Origin: Actinomycetota bacterium
GTDB lineage: Bacteria; Actinomycetota; Acidimicrobiia; IMCC26256; PALSA-555
Assembly (NCBI GenBank): GCA_016870355.1
Contig: VGBR01000007.1
Location: 1 to 64,000, forward strand
DNA length: 64,000 nucleotides
Reading direction: 5' to 3'
Shown here: one piece after another, positions 24,905 to 33,604 of the stretch
Numbering within the stretch: the stretch's first letter is position 1
Layout: each line of letters opens with the position of its first letter
Notes under the pieces: generated by a model
What the model was told of the DNA's origin: nothing
The model's database searches: none
The model's input: the letters and a program-made list of their open reading frames with translations, nothing else
Program-made: the position numbers and the translations under genes

Positions 24905-25359
24905 GACAGCGGGATTCGTGAGTTGTCCCAGGTGAGGACCCGGGCGTCGGGCACGAGCTCGAACAGCACGCGACCCGGCGCTTCGTAGACCGCACGGGTC
25001 TCGTTCGGCATGCTCGAACGCTGACTGCGGTACGAGCCGTACTTGTCGTGCAGCGCCTGCTCCACGCGTTGCGTCGTGGCGTCGTCGGTGACCTCGCGCG
25101 CGTCACCGGTCACGAGCACGGCCTTCAGCTCGCGCCAGTACGTCCCCGACTCCACGAGGAGACAGCAACGCGGGTTGTTGCGCAGACGGGCGACCTTCTT
25201 CGTGCGGGCGGGACCACCGAAGTAGATGCGCCGGTCGATGACCACGAACCACAGTGGGAGCGAGATCGGTGTGCCGTCGGCCTTCATGCTCGTGACGATG
25301 CCGGTGTGGGCGCGGGCGAGCTCGTCCCAGGCTTCCTCGAGCGACAGCCGGATGCTCAC
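24901..25359 (-). CDS. Pyridoxamine 5'-phosphate oxidase-fold flavin/F420-binding protein
   Basis: 152-residue split-barrel protein of the PPOX family; actinobacterial members often bind F420 or FMN. Seen: THTGIVTSMKADGTPISLPLW style core (shown here in part), RTKKVARLRNNPRCCLLV, and the VLTWDNSRI end. GTG 25359 chosen; a longer frame from 25446 covers the small upstream gene. Overlaps by 4 bp with both neighbours. Probably a small reductase in the cluster. Confidence 0.85.
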   Translation of the reverse strand: MSIRLSLEEAWDELARAHTGIVTSMKADGTPISLPLWFVVIDRRIYFGGPARTKKVARLRNNPRCCLLVESGTYWRELKAVLVTGDAREVTDDATTQRVEQALHDKYGSYRSQRSSMPNETRAVYEAPGRVLFELVPDARVLTWDNSRIPLS

Positions 25360-25493
25360 CCGACCTGCTTGCGTCGTGTGGTCCGCTCCGAGATGCGACC
25401 GAGCAGCTTGGTCAGCACGCGGGAGTGCAGGTTGCCCGAGTGCCACTGCGTGACGACCTTCCCGGTGGGAGACGTGAAGTAGTTGTTGCTCAT
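25356..25493 (-). CDS. 45-residue hypothetical protein
   Basis: Very small gene starting MSNNYFTSPTGKVVTQWHSG and ending RTTRRKQVG. Third positions are almost all G/C and a GAGG ribosome site precedes the ATG, so it is likely translated. Its stop overlaps the next start (GTGA), as for all genes of this run. Basic C-terminus, no membrane segment. It could be the N-terminal part of a deazaflavin-type protein, but nothing is recognisable with certainty. Confidence 0.55.
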   Translation of the reverse strand: MSNNYFTSPTGKVVTQWHSGNLHSRVLTKLLGRISERTTRRKQVG

Positions 25494-25542
25494 CGTCCAG
25501 CCTCGCTGAGGCTGTCGACCGCGGGAAGCGGGATCGGCAACG

Positions 25543-26484
25543 TCACCGGCTGACCTGTCGCGCCAACCAATCGTCGACGTCACTCAAGGCGCGCTTCACC
25601 ATCGCCGCGCCCGGCACCAAGCCGTACCCGTGCGGCAACCCGGGGTAGACGTGCAGCTCGCACGGCACCCCGGCCTGGTTCAGCCGGGTCGCGTAGTCGA
25701 CGTCCTCGTCGCGGAAGCCGTCGATCGCGCCCACCGACACGAACGCGGGTGGCAGAGCGGCGAGATCAGTTGCCCGCGCCGCGGCGGCATAGATCGGAAG
25801 ATCCGAGGTGCCATAGAGATCACCGAGGTAGGACCGCCACCCGAACTCGTTGGATTCGCGAGTCCAGACGTAGAGGCCCTCGAGTCCGATCGACTGGGTG
25901 TGCTGCCGGTCATCGAGCATCGGGCAGTCGAGGAGCTGGAACGCGACCGGGAGCTCACCGCGGTCGCGGGCAAGCAGCGCAAGCGCGGCGCTGAGACCGC
26001 CGCCCGCGCTGATGCCGCCGATGCCGATGCGGTCGCGGTCGATGCCGAGCTCGTCAGCACGCTCGAACGTCCAGGCCAACGCGGCGTAGCAGTCGTCGAG
26101 CGCAGCAGGGTACGGGTGCTCTGGCGCGAGCCGGTAGTCGACCGACACCCCGACGATGTCCAGCTTCGGGCACCACCGGTCAAAGAGCTGTTCATCCATG
26201 GTGTAGCTGCCGATGATGTAGCCACCCCCGTGGATGTGGAGCAGCGCGGGCCGGGGCACATCGCTTTCGGAGGCCCGGTAGACGCGCACCGGCACCGCTG
26301 GGTCGCCGGGGACCTCGTGCTCGGTGTACTTCACGGCGCCCGAGCGCTCCACCGTCGGGAACGGGTTGGCACGGAACGTCGCCAGCACGTCGCGGTCGAG
26401 CGACGGCATCTCGAATGCACCGAGGATCTCTTGGAGCTCCGGATCGAGCAGCCTCTGCATGTCGATGGCCATGGCGAGCGTCAC
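25543..26484 (-). CDS. HSL-family alpha/beta hydrolase (carboxylesterase)
   Basis: 313-residue hormone-sensitive-lipase-type esterase. Seen: oxyanion motif HIHGGGYIIGS near residue 90, nucleophile GISAGGG (Ser), acid in VGAIDGFRDEDVDYA, and His in GLPHGYGLVPG. GTG 26484 overlaps the SDR stop; ATG 26472 is an alternative. Acts on short-chain esters or lactones. Second gene in the run behind the operator at 27348. Confidence 0.88.
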   Translation of the reverse strand: MTLAMAIDMQRLLDPELQEILGAFEMPSLDRDVLATFRANPFPTVERSGAVKYTEHEVPGDPAVPVRVYRASESDVPRPALLHIHGGGYIIGSYTMDEQLFDRWCPKLDIVGVSVDYRLAPEHPYPAALDDCYAALAWTFERADELGIDRDRIGIGGISAGGGLSAALALLARDRGELPVAFQLLDCPMLDDRQHTQSIGLEGLYVWTRESNEFGWRSYLGDLYGTSDLPIYAAAARATDLAALPPAFVSVGAIDGFRDEDVDYATRLNQAGVPCELHVYPGLPHGYGLVPGAAMVKRALSDVDDWLARQVSR

Positions 26485-27305
26485 CGGTTCAGGAGGAGGT
26501 TCGCGATCTCGGTCGCGCCGGGGAACGAACCGGTCATGCCCGAGCTCATGTATCCGGCGTCCGAGATCAGGGTGATCCCGTTGACGGCGCGCGCCGCGTC
26601 GCTGCACAGGAACACCAGCAGGTATGCCTGCTCGAGCGGGGTGGACGGCTCGATGCCGGTCTCGCCGCGGTAGTCGGAGCCGAAGCCCAGCCACACCTCC
26701 CTGTTGGCTTGCGCGAGCGGCGTGTCGGTAGGGCCAGGGCAGATCGCGTTGATCCGGATCCCGCGCTTCAACATCGGGAACGCCTCGCGCGCCACGTACG
26801 CACACATCGCCTGCTTCATCGACATGTAGTCGGCCTTGCCGTTCGCTTCGACCCATTTCACCGCACTGTCGAAGTCAGGCGTGTCGAGGAGCTCGTGGAG
26901 CTGCGCGAGGTTGGGCTCCCACCCGAGGCCCGCGGCCGACGAGATCATGCCGATCGCCGACCCACGCGGCAGCATGTCGTTGGCGAGCAACCGCTCGATC
27001 AGGTGCCGGTGCCCGATGAAGTTGATGCGCTCGATGCCGGGCGTGCCGTCGGCGACGCCCGCGCACGAGAACAGCGCATCGACCCTCGCGCCACACTCGT
27101 CGACGGCGGCATCGATCGACGCTGCCTCGGCGAGGTTCACATGGATGGCCTTCGCGCCGGCCAGCGTGACCTCGGCGAAGTCCATGACGACGACTTCGGC
27201 GCCGGCATCCTGCGCGAGCTCGGCCGCGGCCGCGCCCATCCCGGTGGCGCCGCCCACCACGAGCACGCGCTTGCCGTCGTAGCGGAACGCATCGAACAGA
27301 CCCAT
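26481..27305 (-). CDS. SDR-family oxidoreductase
   Basis: 274-residue short-chain dehydrogenase. Nucleotide-binding VVGGATGMGAAAAE near the N-terminus, catalytic ISSAAG and YMSMK (Tyr and Lys), and CPGPTDTPL. VVVMDF at the end of strand 2 suggests NAD preference. GGAGAG precedes the ATG. The 3-alpha-hydroxysteroid dehydrogenase-like layout (short loop, active site insertion of about 35 residues before Tyr) is notable. First gene of the run that ends at 23484. Confidence 0.88.
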   Translation of the reverse strand: MGLFDAFRYDGKRVLVVGGATGMGAAAAELAQDAGAEVVVMDFAEVTLAGAKAIHVNLAEAASIDAAVDECGARVDALFSCAGVADGTPGIERINFIGHRHLIERLLANDMLPRGSAIGMISSAAGLGWEPNLAQLHELLDTPDFDSAVKWVEANGKADYMSMKQAMCAYVAREAFPMLKRGIRINAICPGPTDTPLAQANREVWLGFGSDYRGETGIEPSTPLEQAYLLVFLCSDAARAVNGITLISDAGYMSSGMTGSFPGATEIANLLLNR

Positions 27306-27347
27306 GACTCTCCTCTTCCGGCACCGGGACGCTCCCGAGCGCGGACA

Positions 27348-27362
27348 GAGAATCTAATTCTC
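27348..27362. promoter_or_regulatory. Palindromic operator GAGAA-N5-TTCTC, site 1
   Basis: GAGAATCTAATTCTC, a perfect 15-bp palindrome around the central T, 42 bp upstream of the SDR start. A TetR-type repressor is the most likely binder (inference). Same arms as the site at 29294. Confidence 0.65.
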
Positions 27363-27426
27363 GCTGGAAGAGTGTGTGATGTCCGCGCGAGCAGGGGTGG
27401 TCTGTCCCACTCTCGAGTGAGTTGGA

Positions 27427-28482
27427 CTACGCGTCGTAGTCGATGACGACTTCTCGGCTCGTCGGCAGTGACTGGCAGGTGAGCACCCAGCCGTCCGTGA
27501 CCTCCTCGGGGGACAGCGCGTTGTTGACGCGCATCCTCACCGTGCCGGCGTCGAGATGCGCCATGCACGTCGCGCAGTGCCCCTGCTCGCAGGAGAACGG
27601 CGGGTTCAGGCCGGCTCTTCGTGCTGTCTCCAGGATGGTGTCACCCACTTGGTAGTCGATCGACTTCTCTTGCTTGGCGAGCTTGATCACGATCGACTCG
27701 GTGTCCGAGGTCTCGGACTCGCTCCCGGTGTCTTCGCTGAGCTCGAAGCGCTCGATGAACACGTGCGTTGGCTCGACGCCCAGTGTGGCGAGGCCGGCTT
27801 CGACGGTGTCCATGTAGGGCCCTGGACCGCAGATGTAGAAGTCGGCATCGACCTGCGCACCCGCCAGCTTGGCGCACGCGTCTGGGTCGAGGAACCCGCC
27901 GTCCGAATCGAGGTGGTGGTGCACGGACAGCCGATCGCCATTGCTTGCGATCAGTCGGTCGATCGCCTCGCGGAAGATCACAGAATCGGCGTCGCGGTTG
28001 GCGTACACAAGCCGGATCGGCCGGCCCGTCGTGACCAACGCGGTCTTGACGATCGAGATGACCGGCGTGATGCCGCTGCCTCCGGCGAAGGCGACGATCG
28101 GCGTGTCGTGCGGGTGCAACACGAACAAGCCTGAAGGGCGGAGCACGTCGATCGTGTCTCCGAGCGTGAGCGTGTCGTTCATCCAGTTCGACATGCGGCC
28201 GGTCGGTACCCGCTTCACCGTCGTCGTGAACGGATCACCAGTGTCGGGGGAGCTCGACATCGAATAGCAACGCACGACTTCGTCACCGTTGACGGTGGCT
28301 CGGAACGTGCAGAACTGTCCGGCGGTGTAGTGGAAGGTGTCCCGCAGCGTCGCGGGGATGTCGAGCACGAATGAGCGCGTGTCGGTGGTCTCGTCGTGGA
28401 TGTCGAGAATCGCAAGCGGGTGGTACTGGTGCTCGTGGAGCAGCAAGAGCGGGTCGGCGTCCGTCGACGCAGGGCAGTCCAC
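27427..28482 (-). CDS. Ferredoxin reductase with C-terminal 2Fe-2S domain (KshB-like)
   Basis: 351-residue electron-transfer reductase. FAD domain with RCYSMSSSP, NAD(P) domain with FAGGSGITPVISIV, and YICGPGPYMDTVE. An acidic linker leads to a plant-type ferredoxin domain: CEQGHCATC and later LTCQ. This layout is that of KshB/PaaE/HmpX reductases feeding Rieske oxygenases or ring epoxidases. GTG start 15 bp after the hydratase stop, so likely the same operon. It could serve the Rieske enzymes at 1-2493. Confidence 0.9.
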   Translation of the reverse strand: MDCPASTDADPLLLLHEHQYHPLAILDIHDETTDTRSFVLDIPATLRDTFHYTAGQFCTFRATVNGDEVVRCYSMSSSPDTGDPFTTTVKRVPTGRMSNWMNDTLTLGDTIDVLRPSGLFVLHPHDTPIVAFAGGSGITPVISIVKTALVTTGRPIRLVYANRDADSVIFREAIDRLIASNGDRLSVHHHLDSDGGFLDPDACAKLAGAQVDADFYICGPGPYMDTVEAGLATLGVEPTHVFIERFELSEDTGSESETSDTESIVIKLAKQEKSIDYQVGDTILETARRAGLNPPFSCEQGHCATCMAHLDAGTVRMRVNNALSPEEVTDGWVLTCQSLPTSREVVIDYDA

Positions 28483-28497
28483 GAGTAGGGGGTCGGC

Positions 28498-29277
28498 TCA
28501 GCGACCCCTCCACTCGGGGGCGCGCTTCTCGATGAACGCGGTCGCGCCTTCTTTGGCGTCCTCGCTGCTGAAGATGACGTCTTGCCACTCGGTGACGCGT
28601 GCGCGCGCAAGAGCGTGATCCGTCACGCCCAGGCGCACGAGCTCCTTCACTGCCTTCAGCGCGAGCGGTCCGTTCGCGGCCATGCGCTCGGCCAGGTCCA
28701 GCGCCGCACCGAGCACCTCGCTCGGAGCCACGACAGTGTTGATCAGGCCGAGCTCGTAGGCGCGCGCCGCGCTGATCCGATCTCCGGTCAGGGTCATCTC
28801 GAGCGCGATGCCGAGCGGTACACGCGTGCCGAGGAACGTGCCTCCGCCCGCCGGGAACAGGCCGCGCTTCACCTCGGGAAGCCCGAACTCGGCCTCGGAC
28901 GACGCCACGATCACGTCACACCCGAGCAGCAGCTCGAAGCCGCCGGCCACCGCGGTGGCGTTCGCCGCACCCACGACCGGCACCGCGACCTCACCCTGGA
29001 TCAGTCGGAAGAAGCCACGCGTCGTGTCCGGATCGTCGATGCCGGTGTCGTCGTCGGCGGCGAACGCCGCCAGGTCCATCCCGGCGCAGAAGGCGCGGTC
29101 ACCCGTGCCGATCAGCACCAGCGCGCGGACCTCAGGGTCGTCCTCTGCCGTCGTGACGGCATCACTGATCCCGCGGAGCATTGCCCCGTTCAGCGCGTTG
29201 CGCGCGTCGGGGCGGTTCAGGCGAGCGACCAGCACCGCATCGTGACGCTCCTGCACCAGCTCGTCCGTCGTTGACAC
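28498..29277 (-). CDS. Enoyl-CoA hydratase/isomerase family protein
   Basis: 259-residue crotonase. Seen: LNRPDARNALNGAM, FCAGMDLAAF, ANATAVAGGFELLLGCD and FGLPEVKRGLFPAGGGTFLG (Glu present at the first active-site position). GTG start with GGAG about 5 nt before it. First gene of a two-gene unit with the KshB-like reductase, directly behind the operator at 29294. Confidence 0.88.
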   Translation of the reverse strand: MSTTDELVQERHDAVLVARLNRPDARNALNGAMLRGISDAVTTAEDDPEVRALVLIGTGDRAFCAGMDLAAFAADDDTGIDDPDTTRGFFRLIQGEVAVPVVGAANATAVAGGFELLLGCDVIVASSEAEFGLPEVKRGLFPAGGGTFLGTRVPLGIALEMTLTGDRISAARAYELGLINTVVAPSEVLGAALDLAERMAANGPLALKAVKELVRLGVTDHALARARVTEWQDVIFSSEDAKEGATAFIEKRAPEWRGR

Positions 29278-29293
29278 GGCGCTCCTGTCCCAT

Positions 29294-29308
29294 GAGAATC
29301 CGGTTCTC
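29294..29308. promoter_or_regulatory. Palindromic operator GAGAA-N5-TTCTC, site 2
   Basis: GAGAATCCGGTTCTC, 16 bp before the hydratase GTG and 86 bp before the secreted hydrolase on the + strand. Matches the site at 27348 in both arms and in six of seven left positions, so both promoters probably share a regulator. Confidence 0.65.
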
Positions 29309-29393
29309 GTACGCCGGAGACCACCCTATTGGGATGGGCTTCTCGGGACGGCCCTCTTGGGATGGGGTTCTGGCTGCTTGCAAAGGGGGAGCA

Positions 29394-30902
29394 GTGGCTT
29401 GGAGCCTTCATCGTTGTGCCGCGATCGCAGCGGCGATCGCGTGGTCCGTAGCAGCCAGCGCGACCGTGGCCGTCGCAGGTCCTGACGTGGCGACGCCCGT
29501 CTCCGAAGGGCCGATCACCGCGGGTGGGAACCCGAGCCTGCTGGGCCCGAACATGACGGGCGCCGGCTACGTGCTCGAGGAGTTCTTCATCGAAGGCGAA
29601 GCCACCGCGTACGAACCGATCGGCAAGCTCGGCGCCAACGGCAAGTGGCGGGTCGAGCCAACGACGACAGCTCCGTTCAAGACGCGCATCGTGATGTGGC
29701 GGCCTGCCGACCCCGCCGACTTCAACGGCACGGTCTTCGCTGAGTGGTTGAACGTGAGTCCGGGCTTTGACAACCCACCCGACTGGCTCAACGGCCACAA
29801 CTACTACGTGCGTGAGGGCGCGGTGTGGGCCGGCATCTCGGCGCAGGCCGCAAGCGTGAACGGGGGCGAGATCCGGGTCGAGGCCGGCGAGGAGGTGCCA
29901 CCTCCCGGTGGACTGGTCGGCCAGAACCCCGAGCGTTACGGCACGCTCGAGCACGCAGGGGACGAGTTCTCCTTCGACGTGTTCAGCCAGGCCGGGGCCG
30001 CGCTGTTCGGCAACGCCGAGGGATCGATCCCACTCGACGGCTTCGAGGTCGAGCGTGTGATCGCGGTCGGCGAGTCGCAGTCGGCGTTCCGGATGACCAC
30101 GTACATCAACGCGGTCCACCCGATCGCGCAGGTGTACGACGGGTTCCTCGTGCATAGCCGTGGGGCTCAGGCCGCGCCGTTCGGTGAGCAAGAGCTCGGC
30201 GAAGCGCAAGAGGAGATGCCGACGGGTGTGAAGATCCGCGCCGACGTCGGCGTGCCGGTCCTCAACGTCCAGATGGAAGGCGACCTCATCGCCCTTGGCT
30301 CGTTCCCGGCGCGTCAGAAAGACACCAAGAACTTCCGACTGTGGGAGGTTGCCGGCACCGCGCACGCGGATGCGTATCTCGCCGGGATGTCGTTGGGCGA
30401 TCTCGGAGACGGCAGCGCGGAAATCCAGCTCCTCGATCCCGCCGCGGCCAGTGGGGGTATCCTCGGGTGCGAGGAGCCAATCAACGCGCACGGGCAGTAT
30501 GCGGTGATCATCGCCGCGCTCGACGCGCTCGACGGCTGGATCCAGACGGGCAAGGCACCGGCGAGGGCACCCCGGCTCGAGGCGACCAGTGACGGTGACT
30601 CGCTGACCATCGAACGCGACGAGCACGGCATCGCGGTCGGCGGCATTCGGACACCCGTCGTCGACGTCCCGATTGCCACGAACGACGGCGAGCTGAACAT
30701 CGGCCAGACGTTCTGCCGGTTGTTCGGCCACACCATCCCGTTCGATGCCGCCACGCTCGCGGAGCTGTATCCAAACGGAGAAGCCGAGTACGTAGCGGCG
30801 TTCGAAGAGTCAGCGGACGCGACTGTCGCCTCGGGCTACTGGCTGGACGTCGAAGCCGAGCACTGGAAGGCGGCGGCCGCCACGATCACGTTCCCCGAGT
30901 AA
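29394..30902 (+). CDS. Secreted alpha/beta-hydrolase-domain protein
   Basis: 502-residue exported protein. Signal peptide: AAIAAAIAWSVAASATVAVA. The body matches the large alpha/beta hydrolase domain of unknown substrate found in proteobacteria and actinobacteria: GTVFAEWLNVSPG, nucleophile AVGESQSAFRM, LNVQMEGDLI, and VAGTAHADAYL with the His. GTG 29394 has AGGGGGA just upstream. Divergent from the hydratase/KshB unit. It may release substrates outside the cell. Confidence 0.8.
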   Translation: MAWSLHRCAAIAAAIAWSVAASATVAVAGPDVATPVSEGPITAGGNPSLLGPNMTGAGYVLEEFFIEGEATAYEPIGKLGANGKWRVEPTTTAPFKTRIVMWRPADPADFNGTVFAEWLNVSPGFDNPPDWLNGHNYYVREGAVWAGISAQAASVNGGEIRVEAGEEVPPPGGLVGQNPERYGTLEHAGDEFSFDVFSQAGAALFGNAEGSIPLDGFEVERVIAVGESQSAFRMTTYINAVHPIAQVYDGFLVHSRGAQAAPFGEQELGEAQEEMPTGVKIRADVGVPVLNVQMEGDLIALGSFPARQKDTKNFRLWEVAGTAHADAYLAGMSLGDLGDGSAEIQLLDPAAASGGILGCEEPINAHGQYAVIIAALDALDGWIQTGKAPARAPRLEATSDGDSLTIERDEHGIAVGGIRTPVVDVPIATNDGELNIGQTFCRLFGHTIPFDAATLAELYPNGEAEYVAAFEESADATVASGYWLDVEAEHWKAAAATITFPE

Positions 30903-30931
30903 CCGCGGAGCAGCCGAGCGTCCCGAAGGGC

Positions 30932-30954
30932 GGCCGCAGGTACCCTGCGGCCGA
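30932..30954. terminator. Bidirectional hairpin between convergent genes
   Basis: CGGCCGCAGG (30932-30941) and CCTGCGGCCG (30945-30954) form a 10-bp stem with a 3-nt loop, 30 bp after the hydrolase stop and 24 bp after the VOC gene stop on the other strand. Confidence 0.7.
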
Positions 30955-30977
30955 GCGAGCGCGACCATGGAGGCGCG

Positions 30978-31505
30978 TCAGCCCCTTGGAAGGGGGCGGA
31001 CGGGATCGGTGACGCCGTCCCAGTCTGCCGCCGCGGCGTCGAGGAGGTCGGCGAGTCCCTGCGCGGCGTCGTTGAGCTCGGCCACCTCGACGATCGTGGT
31101 GACGATCGGATCCGTCTCGTAGTACGCGAACGAGACCACGCCGTCACCCCGGAAGACCTGTGACCAGCCCGCCGCGTTCGCCGCTTGCGTCACAGCATCG
31201 AAGTCCCGCACCCACCACGCGAGCTGCTGGTAGCCCTCGTGGCCGGCATCGAGGAACTCGCGGTAGATGCTCGGCGTGTCATCGACCGGTTGGATGAGCT
31301 CGATCTGCATCGGCCCTGAGCTCGCGAACGCGACCGAGATGGTTGGTTCGCAGTGGTCGCCGCGATACCAGCAGTCGCGCAGCTGGTGATCGCCTGTCGT
31401 GTACCACGGGCCGACCCCGAGCGAGCACCAAGACTTCAACGCCGCCTGGAGATCGCGGACGACGAAGCCGACCTGTCGGATCGGGCCCTCGAGCACGGTG
31501 TGCAT
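30978..31505 (-). CDS. VOC-family (glyoxalase/dioxygenase-fold) protein
   Basis: 175-residue vicinal-oxygen-chelate protein. Starts with QVGFVVRDLQAALKSWCSLG (first beta-alpha-beta module), then GPWYTTGDH, MQIELIQPVDD and LAWWVRDFDAVTQAANAAG (second module). The family position of the first His is occupied by Gln in GPIRQVGFV, so metal binding is uncertain. ATG 31505. Similar proteins sit beside CoA-transferase genes and may be methylmalonyl-CoA-epimerase-like; not certain. Confidence 0.8.
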   Translation of the reverse strand: MHTVLEGPIRQVGFVVRDLQAALKSWCSLGVGPWYTTGDHQLRDCWYRGDHCEPTISVAFASSGPMQIELIQPVDDTPSIYREFLDAGHEGYQQLAWWVRDFDAVTQAANAAGWSQVFRGDGVVSFAYYETDPIVTTIVEVAELNDAAQGLADLLDAAAADWDGVTDPVRPLPRG

Positions 31506-31536
31506 CGCGGCGTGAGCATTGCACTCTCAAAAAAAC

Positions 31537-31551
31537 GAAAACTAGGTTCTT
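31537..31551. promoter_or_regulatory. Imperfect third copy of the GAGAA-N5-TTCTC operator
   Basis: GAAAACTAGGTTCTT: same length and spacing as sites at 27348 and 29294 with one change in each arm. It lies 31 bp before the VOC start and 131 bp before the CaiB start. Confidence 0.4.
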
Positions 31552-31682
31552 CCCCCAGCCATGGACACGCGGGACACTCCCGAACAGGCGGAGCTGCCAT
31601 CCGTGTGCGCGGCGGCGCCGGGGATCCTGTCCACGATGGACCTGCCACACATCACCCCCGCCGGCCCGCGGCGGACTGCGAC

Positions 31683-32804
31683 GTGACTGGTCCGCTCGCG
31701 GGCATCCGGGTGCTCGAGGTCGGGCACCTGCTCGCGGGCCCGTTCGGCGCGATGCTGCTCGCCGACCTCGGCGCCGACGTCATCAAGATCGAGCCGATCG
31801 GTGGTGACGTGTCGCGCCAGGTCGGGTCACGCGCGGTCGACGGTCACAACGTGTACTTCGCGAGCCTGAACCGCAACAAGCGAAGCGTGCACCTCGACCT
31901 CACCACGCCGGAGGGACAAGCCGCGTTTGGTGATCTCGTCGCATCCGCACACGCGCTGCTCGTCAACCTGCGCCCTTCCGCGATCAGGAAGCTCGGGCTC
32001 GACTACGAGTCGCTCCGGACGCGCAACCCGAAGCTCGTCTGCGTGGCGCTCACCGGCTTCGGTCTCGACGGGCCGGCACGTGAGTGGCCGGCGTTCGACT
32101 ACGTGATCCAGGCGAACACGGGTGTCGCGGCGATGACCGGCGAGCCCGATGGGCCGCCGGTGCTCGCGGGCTACTCGGCCGTCGACAACTCCGCGGGGAT
32201 CATGGCCGCACTCGGCCTCGTGGCGAAGGTGCTCGAGGGCAAGGGCGGCCAGATCGACATCTCGCTGTACGACGTCATGCTGTCGCAGCTCAACTACAAG
32301 GCTGCCGAGTACCTCAACGGCGGCGCGCCGCCCGCGCGCCAAGCCTTCGGCGCGCACACCTTCTATGTGCCGGCCCAGCTGTTCGAATGCGGGTCGGGAC
32401 ACCTTGCGATCTTCGTCACCCACGACGAGTTCTGGCGCCGGCTGTGCACCGAGGTCGGGCAGCCGGAGTGGGCCGACGATCCCCGGTTCGCAACCATGGC
32501 CGCGCGCTTCGAGCACCGAGAGCAGCTCCTTGCCGACCTGGGCGCGGTGCTGCGCCAGGCTCCAGCAGGGGAGTGGGTCGAACGCCTCCGCCCACTCGGG
32601 CTCGCGGTGGGTGAGGTGCTCGGGCTCGACGCCGCGCTCGACGGTGACCTCGCTCAGGCCCGAGGGATGGTCACGGGGATCGACACGCCCGATGGCCCGC
32701 TCCGCATGGTCGGCAACCCGATCCACGTGGTGGATCAGGAACCGGAGTACCGGCCGCCGCCGCGCCTCCACGAGCACACCGACGAGATCCTCGGTCAGGC
32801 GTAG
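31683..32804 (+). CDS. CaiB/BaiF-family CoA-transferase
   Basis: 373-residue class III CoA-transferase, moving CoA between carboxylic acids. Seen: GIRVLEVGHLLAGPFGAMLL, LGADVIKIEPIGGD, LNRNKRSVHLDL, FDYVIQANTGVAAMTG with the Asp expected to form the acyl intermediate, and GGQIDISLYDVMLSQL. GTG 31683; the ribosome site is weak. Shorter than the usual 390-410 residues, with the C-terminal small domain complete. Its stop overlaps the convergent gene by 10 bp. Confidence 0.9.
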   Translation: MTGPLAGIRVLEVGHLLAGPFGAMLLADLGADVIKIEPIGGDVSRQVGSRAVDGHNVYFASLNRNKRSVHLDLTTPEGQAAFGDLVASAHALLVNLRPSAIRKLGLDYESLRTRNPKLVCVALTGFGLDGPAREWPAFDYVIQANTGVAAMTGEPDGPPVLAGYSAVDNSAGIMAALGLVAKVLEGKGGQIDISLYDVMLSQLNYKAAEYLNGGAPPARQAFGAHTFYVPAQLFECGSGHLAIFVTHDEFWRRLCTEVGQPEWADDPRFATMAARFEHREQLLADLGAVLRQAPAGEWVERLRPLGLAVGEVLGLDAALDGDLAQARGMVTGIDTPDGPLRMVGNPIHVVDQEPEYRPPPRLHEHTDEILGQA

Positions 32805-33556
32805 GTACGCACGAGCGCGAGCACCATCTCCGCGTCGGGGCCCTCCGCGATGAGTCGAGTTGCGGCCGGCTCGACCCGTCGAGCGGCGACCGCGCACCAC
32901 TCGTCGCCGGGACCGGTGACGCGCGTCGTCGCGGTCGCTTCGTCGCCGAAGCGCCACTGCTTGCCATCCGGCCCATCGAGTGTGACAGCCACCGGTCCCA
33001 AGAGCGTCGAACCCTCACGCTCGAAGGCATACGGCAGGGTGGCCCACGCAAGCCACGCGATGTGATGCAAGCGATCGGCATCGCTCGGGAGGGTGATGCC
33101 GAGCGCGTCGGCGATGTCGCCGGTGTGGATCCACGACTCCGACAGGCGCGTGGTGGCGAGCGTTGCCGGTGACAACGTGTTCGTCACCCAGGGCAGACGC
33201 ACGCCAAGGTCGGCTGCCGACAACGCCGCGTGCTGTGCGACAGATCCGGCGCGCCATCGCCTCAGGAGCTCGCAGGACGACGCGCCACGCTCCATGTCGA
33301 CTGCCTCCGCCGCGCCCTCGTCGACGTTCGCGCCTTCTCGGAAGATCCGCGCCTGGCCTTCGAAGTCGCCACTCGCGCTCGCGGCGGCGAGCTCGTCGGT
33401 CTGGGCCAGGTGGACGACGACGTCGGCCACCGTCCACCCGGGGCAGCGGGGGACCGGCACCGCCCACTGGGCGTCGTCCAGGGAGTCGAGCATCGCGTCG
33501 AGGTCGGCATGCTGCGCGGTGAGCGCGGAGAGGATGCCTTCCATCCGGTCGGTCAT
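32795..33556 (-). CDS. Maleylpyruvate isomerase/DinB-fold metal-binding protein (TIGR03084-like)
   Basis: 253-residue protein with an N-terminal mycothiol-dependent-maleylpyruvate-isomerase/DinB four-helix domain: PRCPGWTVADVVVHLAQTD (His) and RLSESWIHTGDIADALG (second His and Asp), then a C-terminal domain with VTLDGPDGKQWRFG. Mycothiol-using thiol transferases of actinomycetes have this layout. Substrate unknown. Tail-to-tail overlap with the CaiB gene. Confidence 0.82.
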   Translation of the reverse strand: MTDRMEGILSALTAQHADLDAMLDSLDDAQWAVPVPRCPGWTVADVVVHLAQTDELAAASASGDFEGQARIFREGANVDEGAAEAVDMERGASSCELLRRWRAGSVAQHAALSAADLGVRLPWVTNTLSPATLATTRLSESWIHTGDIADALGITLPSDADRLHHIAWLAWATLPYAFEREGSTLLGPVAVTLDGPDGKQWRFGDEATATTRVTGPGDEWCAVAARRVEPAATRLIAEGPDAEMVLALVRTYA

Positions 33557-33604
33557 CGTGGCGATTCTTGTCCACGCCTCGTGTCGCGAGTCATGATGCG
33601 GGCC

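Noticed and set aside
11965-29308. znu palindrome as a fourth GAGAA operator
   Set aside because: Arms look alike (GAGAA/TTCTC), but spacing is 15 rather than 5, so it is treated as a different site.
29331-29371. Short direct repeat TTGGGATGGG before the secreted hydrolase
   Set aside because: Two copies of about 14 bp with one change; too short to assign meaning.
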